Assembly (NCBI RefSeq): GCF_933775445.1
Contig: NW_026089530.1
Location: forward strand, 159,025 to 223,024
DNA length: 64,000 bases
Direction: 5' to 3'
Origin: Argentina anserina
Lineage: Eukaryota > Streptophyta > Magnoliopsida > Rosales > Rosaceae
In this document: piece after piece, positions 62,001-64,000 of the stretch
Numbering within the stretch: the stretch's first letter is position 1
Layout: the number at the start of each line of letters is the position of its first letter
Notes under the pieces: model-generated
The model's database searches: none
Told to the model about the DNA's origin: nothing
The model's input: only the letters and a program-made list of their open reading frames with translations
Position numbers and translations under genes: made by a program

Positions 62001-63975
62001 TATCTTTCTATCGTTTGAGTTTGTTTACTATTGCAATTTGAGTACCTTTTCAATTCTCGTTTGAGTATCTTTCTAAACGGCTTTCGATGCGAGTTTCTCT
62101 TGAATTTTAGAGTGTTTCCAGTGCAGGCGTGTGTTTCTTTCAAACTGAGTATCTTTCTATCGTTTGAATATGTTTACTATTGCAATTTGAGTATCTTTTC
62201 AATTCTCGTTTGAGTATCTTTCTGAACGGCTTTCGATGCGAGTTTTTGTTTAATTTGAGAGTGTTTCCAGTGTGGGCGTGTGTTTCTTTAAAACTGAGTA
62301 TCTTTCTATCGTTTGAGTATGTTTACTATTGCAGTTTGAGTATCTTTTCAATTCTCGTTTGAGTATCTTTCTGTAATCCTTTCTGATGCGAGTTTCTATT
62401 GTATTTGAGAGTGTTTCCAGTGTGGGCGTGTGTTTCTTTCAAACTGAGTATCTTTCTATCGTTTGAGTATGTTTACTATTGCAATTTGAGTATCTTTTCA
62501 ATTCTCGTTTGAGTATCTTTCTGTAATCCTTTCTGATGCGAGTTTCTATTGTATTTGAGAGTGTTTCCAGTGTAGGCGTGTGTTTCTTTCAAACTGAGTA
62601 TCTTTCTATCGTTTGAGTATGTTTACTATTGCAATTTGAGTACCTTTTCAATTCTCGTTTGAGTATCTTTCTGAACGGCTTTCGATGCGAGTTTTTCTTC
62701 AATTTGAGAGTGTTTCCAGTGTGGGCGTGTGTTTTTTTCAAACTGAGTATCTTTCTATCGTTTGAGTATGTTTACTATTGCAATTTGAGTATCTTTTGAA
62801 TCCTCGTTTGAGTATCTTTCTGAACGGCTTTCGATGCGAGTTTTTCTTGAATTTGAGAGTGTTTGCAGTGTGGGCGTGTGTTTCTTTCAAACTGACTATT
62901 TTTCTATCGTTTGAGTATGTTTACTATTGCAATTTGAGTACCTTTTCAATTCTCGTTTGAGTATCTTTCTGAACGGCTTTCGAATCGAGTTTTTCTTGAA
63001 TTTTAAAGTGTTTCCAGTGTGGGCGTGTGTTTTTTCCAAACTGAGTATCTTTCTATCGTTTGAGTATGTTTACTATTGCAATTTGAGTATCTTTTGAATC
63101 CTCGTTTGAGTATCTTTCTGAACGGCTTTCGATGCGAGTTTTTCTTAAATTTGAAAGTGTTTCCAGTGTGGGCGTTGTGTTTCTTTAAAACTGAGTATCT
63201 TTCTATCGTTTGAGTATGTTTACTATTGCAGTTTGAGTATCTTTTCAATTCTCGTTTGAGTATCTTTCTGTAATCCTTTCTGATGCGAGTTTCTATTGTA
63301 TTTGAGAGTGTTTCACGTTGTGGGCGTGTGTTTCTTTCAAACTGAGTATCTTTCTATCGTTTGAGTATGTTTACTATTGCACTTTGAGTATCTTTTCAAT
63401 TCTCGTTTGAGTATCTTTCTGTAATCCTTGCTGAAGCGAGTTTCAATTGTATTTGAGAGTGTTTCCAGTGTGGGCGTGTGTTTCTTTCAAACTGAGTATC
63501 TTTCTATCGTTTGAGTATGTTTACTATTGCAATTTGAGTATCTTTTCAATTTTCGTTTGAGTATGTTTCTGTGAGGCTTTCTGATGCGAGTTTCTCTTGA
63601 ATTTTAGAGTGTTTCCAGTGTGGGCGTGTGTTTCTTTCAAACTGAGTATCTTTCTATCGTTTGAGTATGTTTACTATTGCAATTTGAGTACCTTTTCAAT
63701 TCTCGTTTGAGTATCTTTCTAAACGGCTTTCGATGCGAGTTTCTCTTGAATTTTAGAGTGTTTCCAGTGTGGGCGCGTGTTTCTTTCAAACTGAGTATCT
63801 TTCTATCGTTTGAATATGTTTACTATTGCAATTTGAGTATCTTTGCAATTCTCGTTTGAGTATCTTTCTGAACGGCTTTCGATGCGAGTTTTTTTTTAAT
63901 TTGAGAGTGTTTCCAGTGTGGGCGTGTGTTTCTTTCAAACTGAGTATCTTTCTATCGTTTGAGTATGTTTACTAT
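59018..63975 (+). repeat. 14-monomer higher-order repeat, about 2.4 copies (2,092-2,094 bp period)
   Basis: Markers 59,490, 61,584 and 63,677 are about 2,093 bp apart, as are 60,087 and 62,180, and 60,686 and 62,778. The unit carries the same ordered marks as 23.5-29.7 kb: CCTTGCTGAAGCG, GGGCGCGTG, GTGCAGGCG, TTTTTGTTTAATTT, AACTGACTATC, TTCGAATCGAG, TTTTTTCCAAAC. It matches that block at offsets of 31,754-31,755 bp, or 31,904 to the left of one missing monomer. The unit pattern breaks in the last 20 bases of the window. Confidence 0.82.
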
Positions 63976-64000
63976 TGCAATTTGAGTATCTTTTGAATCC

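Larger units (their letters stand above)
1..64000 (+). repeat. Tandem satellite DNA array, 149/150 bp monomer, about 428 copies
   Basis: Every part of the window can be laid out as consecutive copies of one 149-150 bp unit. Using TGCGAG as the boundary, the first copies start at 1, 150, 300, 450, 600 and 749, and the same spacing continues to the right end. All copies lie in the same orientation, and I saw no inversion, unique spacer, transposon or RNA gene. The array runs off both ends, so its true length is unknown. No open frame exceeds 94 codons; the recurring short ones are by-products of the repeat. The most likely interpretation is a heterochromatic satellite block of a eukaryote, because prokaryotic genomes are not known to carry arrays of this size and form. 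The chromosomal location (centromere, subtelomere or other) cannot be decided from sequence alone. Confidence 0.97.

Noticed and set aside
1..64000. CRISPR array
   Set aside because: There are no unique spacers. Both the motif and the intervening bases repeat, the period is 149-150 bp, and no cas genes are present.
1..64000. One giant repetitive protein gene (adhesin- or silk-like)
   Set aside because: 149 and 150 bp units shift the frame, and stops occur in all six frames in every few monomers.
1..64000. Transposon, long terminal repeat or terminal inverted repeat boundaries
   Set aside because: No terminal repeats, target-site duplications or coding remnants were seen. All sequence is accounted for by the monomer.
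1..64000. Assembly artefact producing false duplication of the whole array
   Set aside because: Most copies differ by scattered substitutions and by unequal unit sizes, unlike a looped assembly path. Only the most similar pairs (the 1,933 and 6,418 bp units) deserve read-level checks.

Overview
The whole 64 kb window is a single tandem satellite array. Its monomer is 149 or 150 bp, which gives roughly 428 head-to-tail copies, all in one orientation. I found no supportable protein gene, RNA gene, transposon or unique sequence. Long, homogeneous, single-orientation arrays of nucleosome-sized monomers with higher-order repeats (HORs) are typical of eukaryotic heterochromatin (centromeric, pericentromeric, subtelomeric or knob-like), so the source is most likely a eukaryote assembled with long reads. 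The monomer is not one I recognise, so I cannot name the species or the satellite family.

Monomer: about 36% GC by hand count of copy 1-149 (A28 C21 G33 T67), strongly T-rich and G+T-rich on the + strand. It contains four clear copies and one degenerate copy of a 13-base motif (TTTGAGTATCTTT) at spacings that are multiples of about 19-23 bp. It also has a GC-rich box (core GTGTGGGCGTGTG) and an ATTGCAAT palindrome that is a hotspot of copy-to-copy variation. The 149 and 150 bp forms differ in one module just before the TGCGAG boundary: GAACGGCTTTCGA in the short form and GTAATCCTTTCTGA or a relative in the long form.

Layout: (1) 1-14.5 kb is a mosaic rich in 150 bp monomers, with a 10-monomer HOR (1,496 bp) and internal duplications at offsets of 6,136 and 8,525 bp. 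(2) 14.5-18.95 kb is a 13-monomer HOR (1,933 bp) tagged by a deleted monomer. (3) 20.16-23.25 kb is rich in monomers with CCAATG before the GC box. (4) 23.5-29.7 kb is a 14-monomer HOR (2,092 bp) nested in a 22-monomer duplication (3,287 bp). (5) 30-48.7 kb is built from a 298 bp dimer, a 6-monomer HOR (895 bp) and a 43-monomer tandem duplication (6,418 bp). (6) 48.7-54 kb holds a further chimeric partial copy of (5). (7) 54.3-57.4 kb repeats block 3. (8) 59-64 kb repeats block 4. Blocks 3 and 4 therefore recur in the same order about 32-34 kb downstream, on either side of the 30-54 kb expansion.

Nothing here works together as a gene system. The biological content is the evolutionary record of the array: local amplification, unequal exchange, conversion-like patches and long-range duplication. 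All identities and unit sizes come from reading the sequence and comparing offsets by eye, not from an alignment program. Block edges are accurate to roughly one monomer unless stated otherwise.
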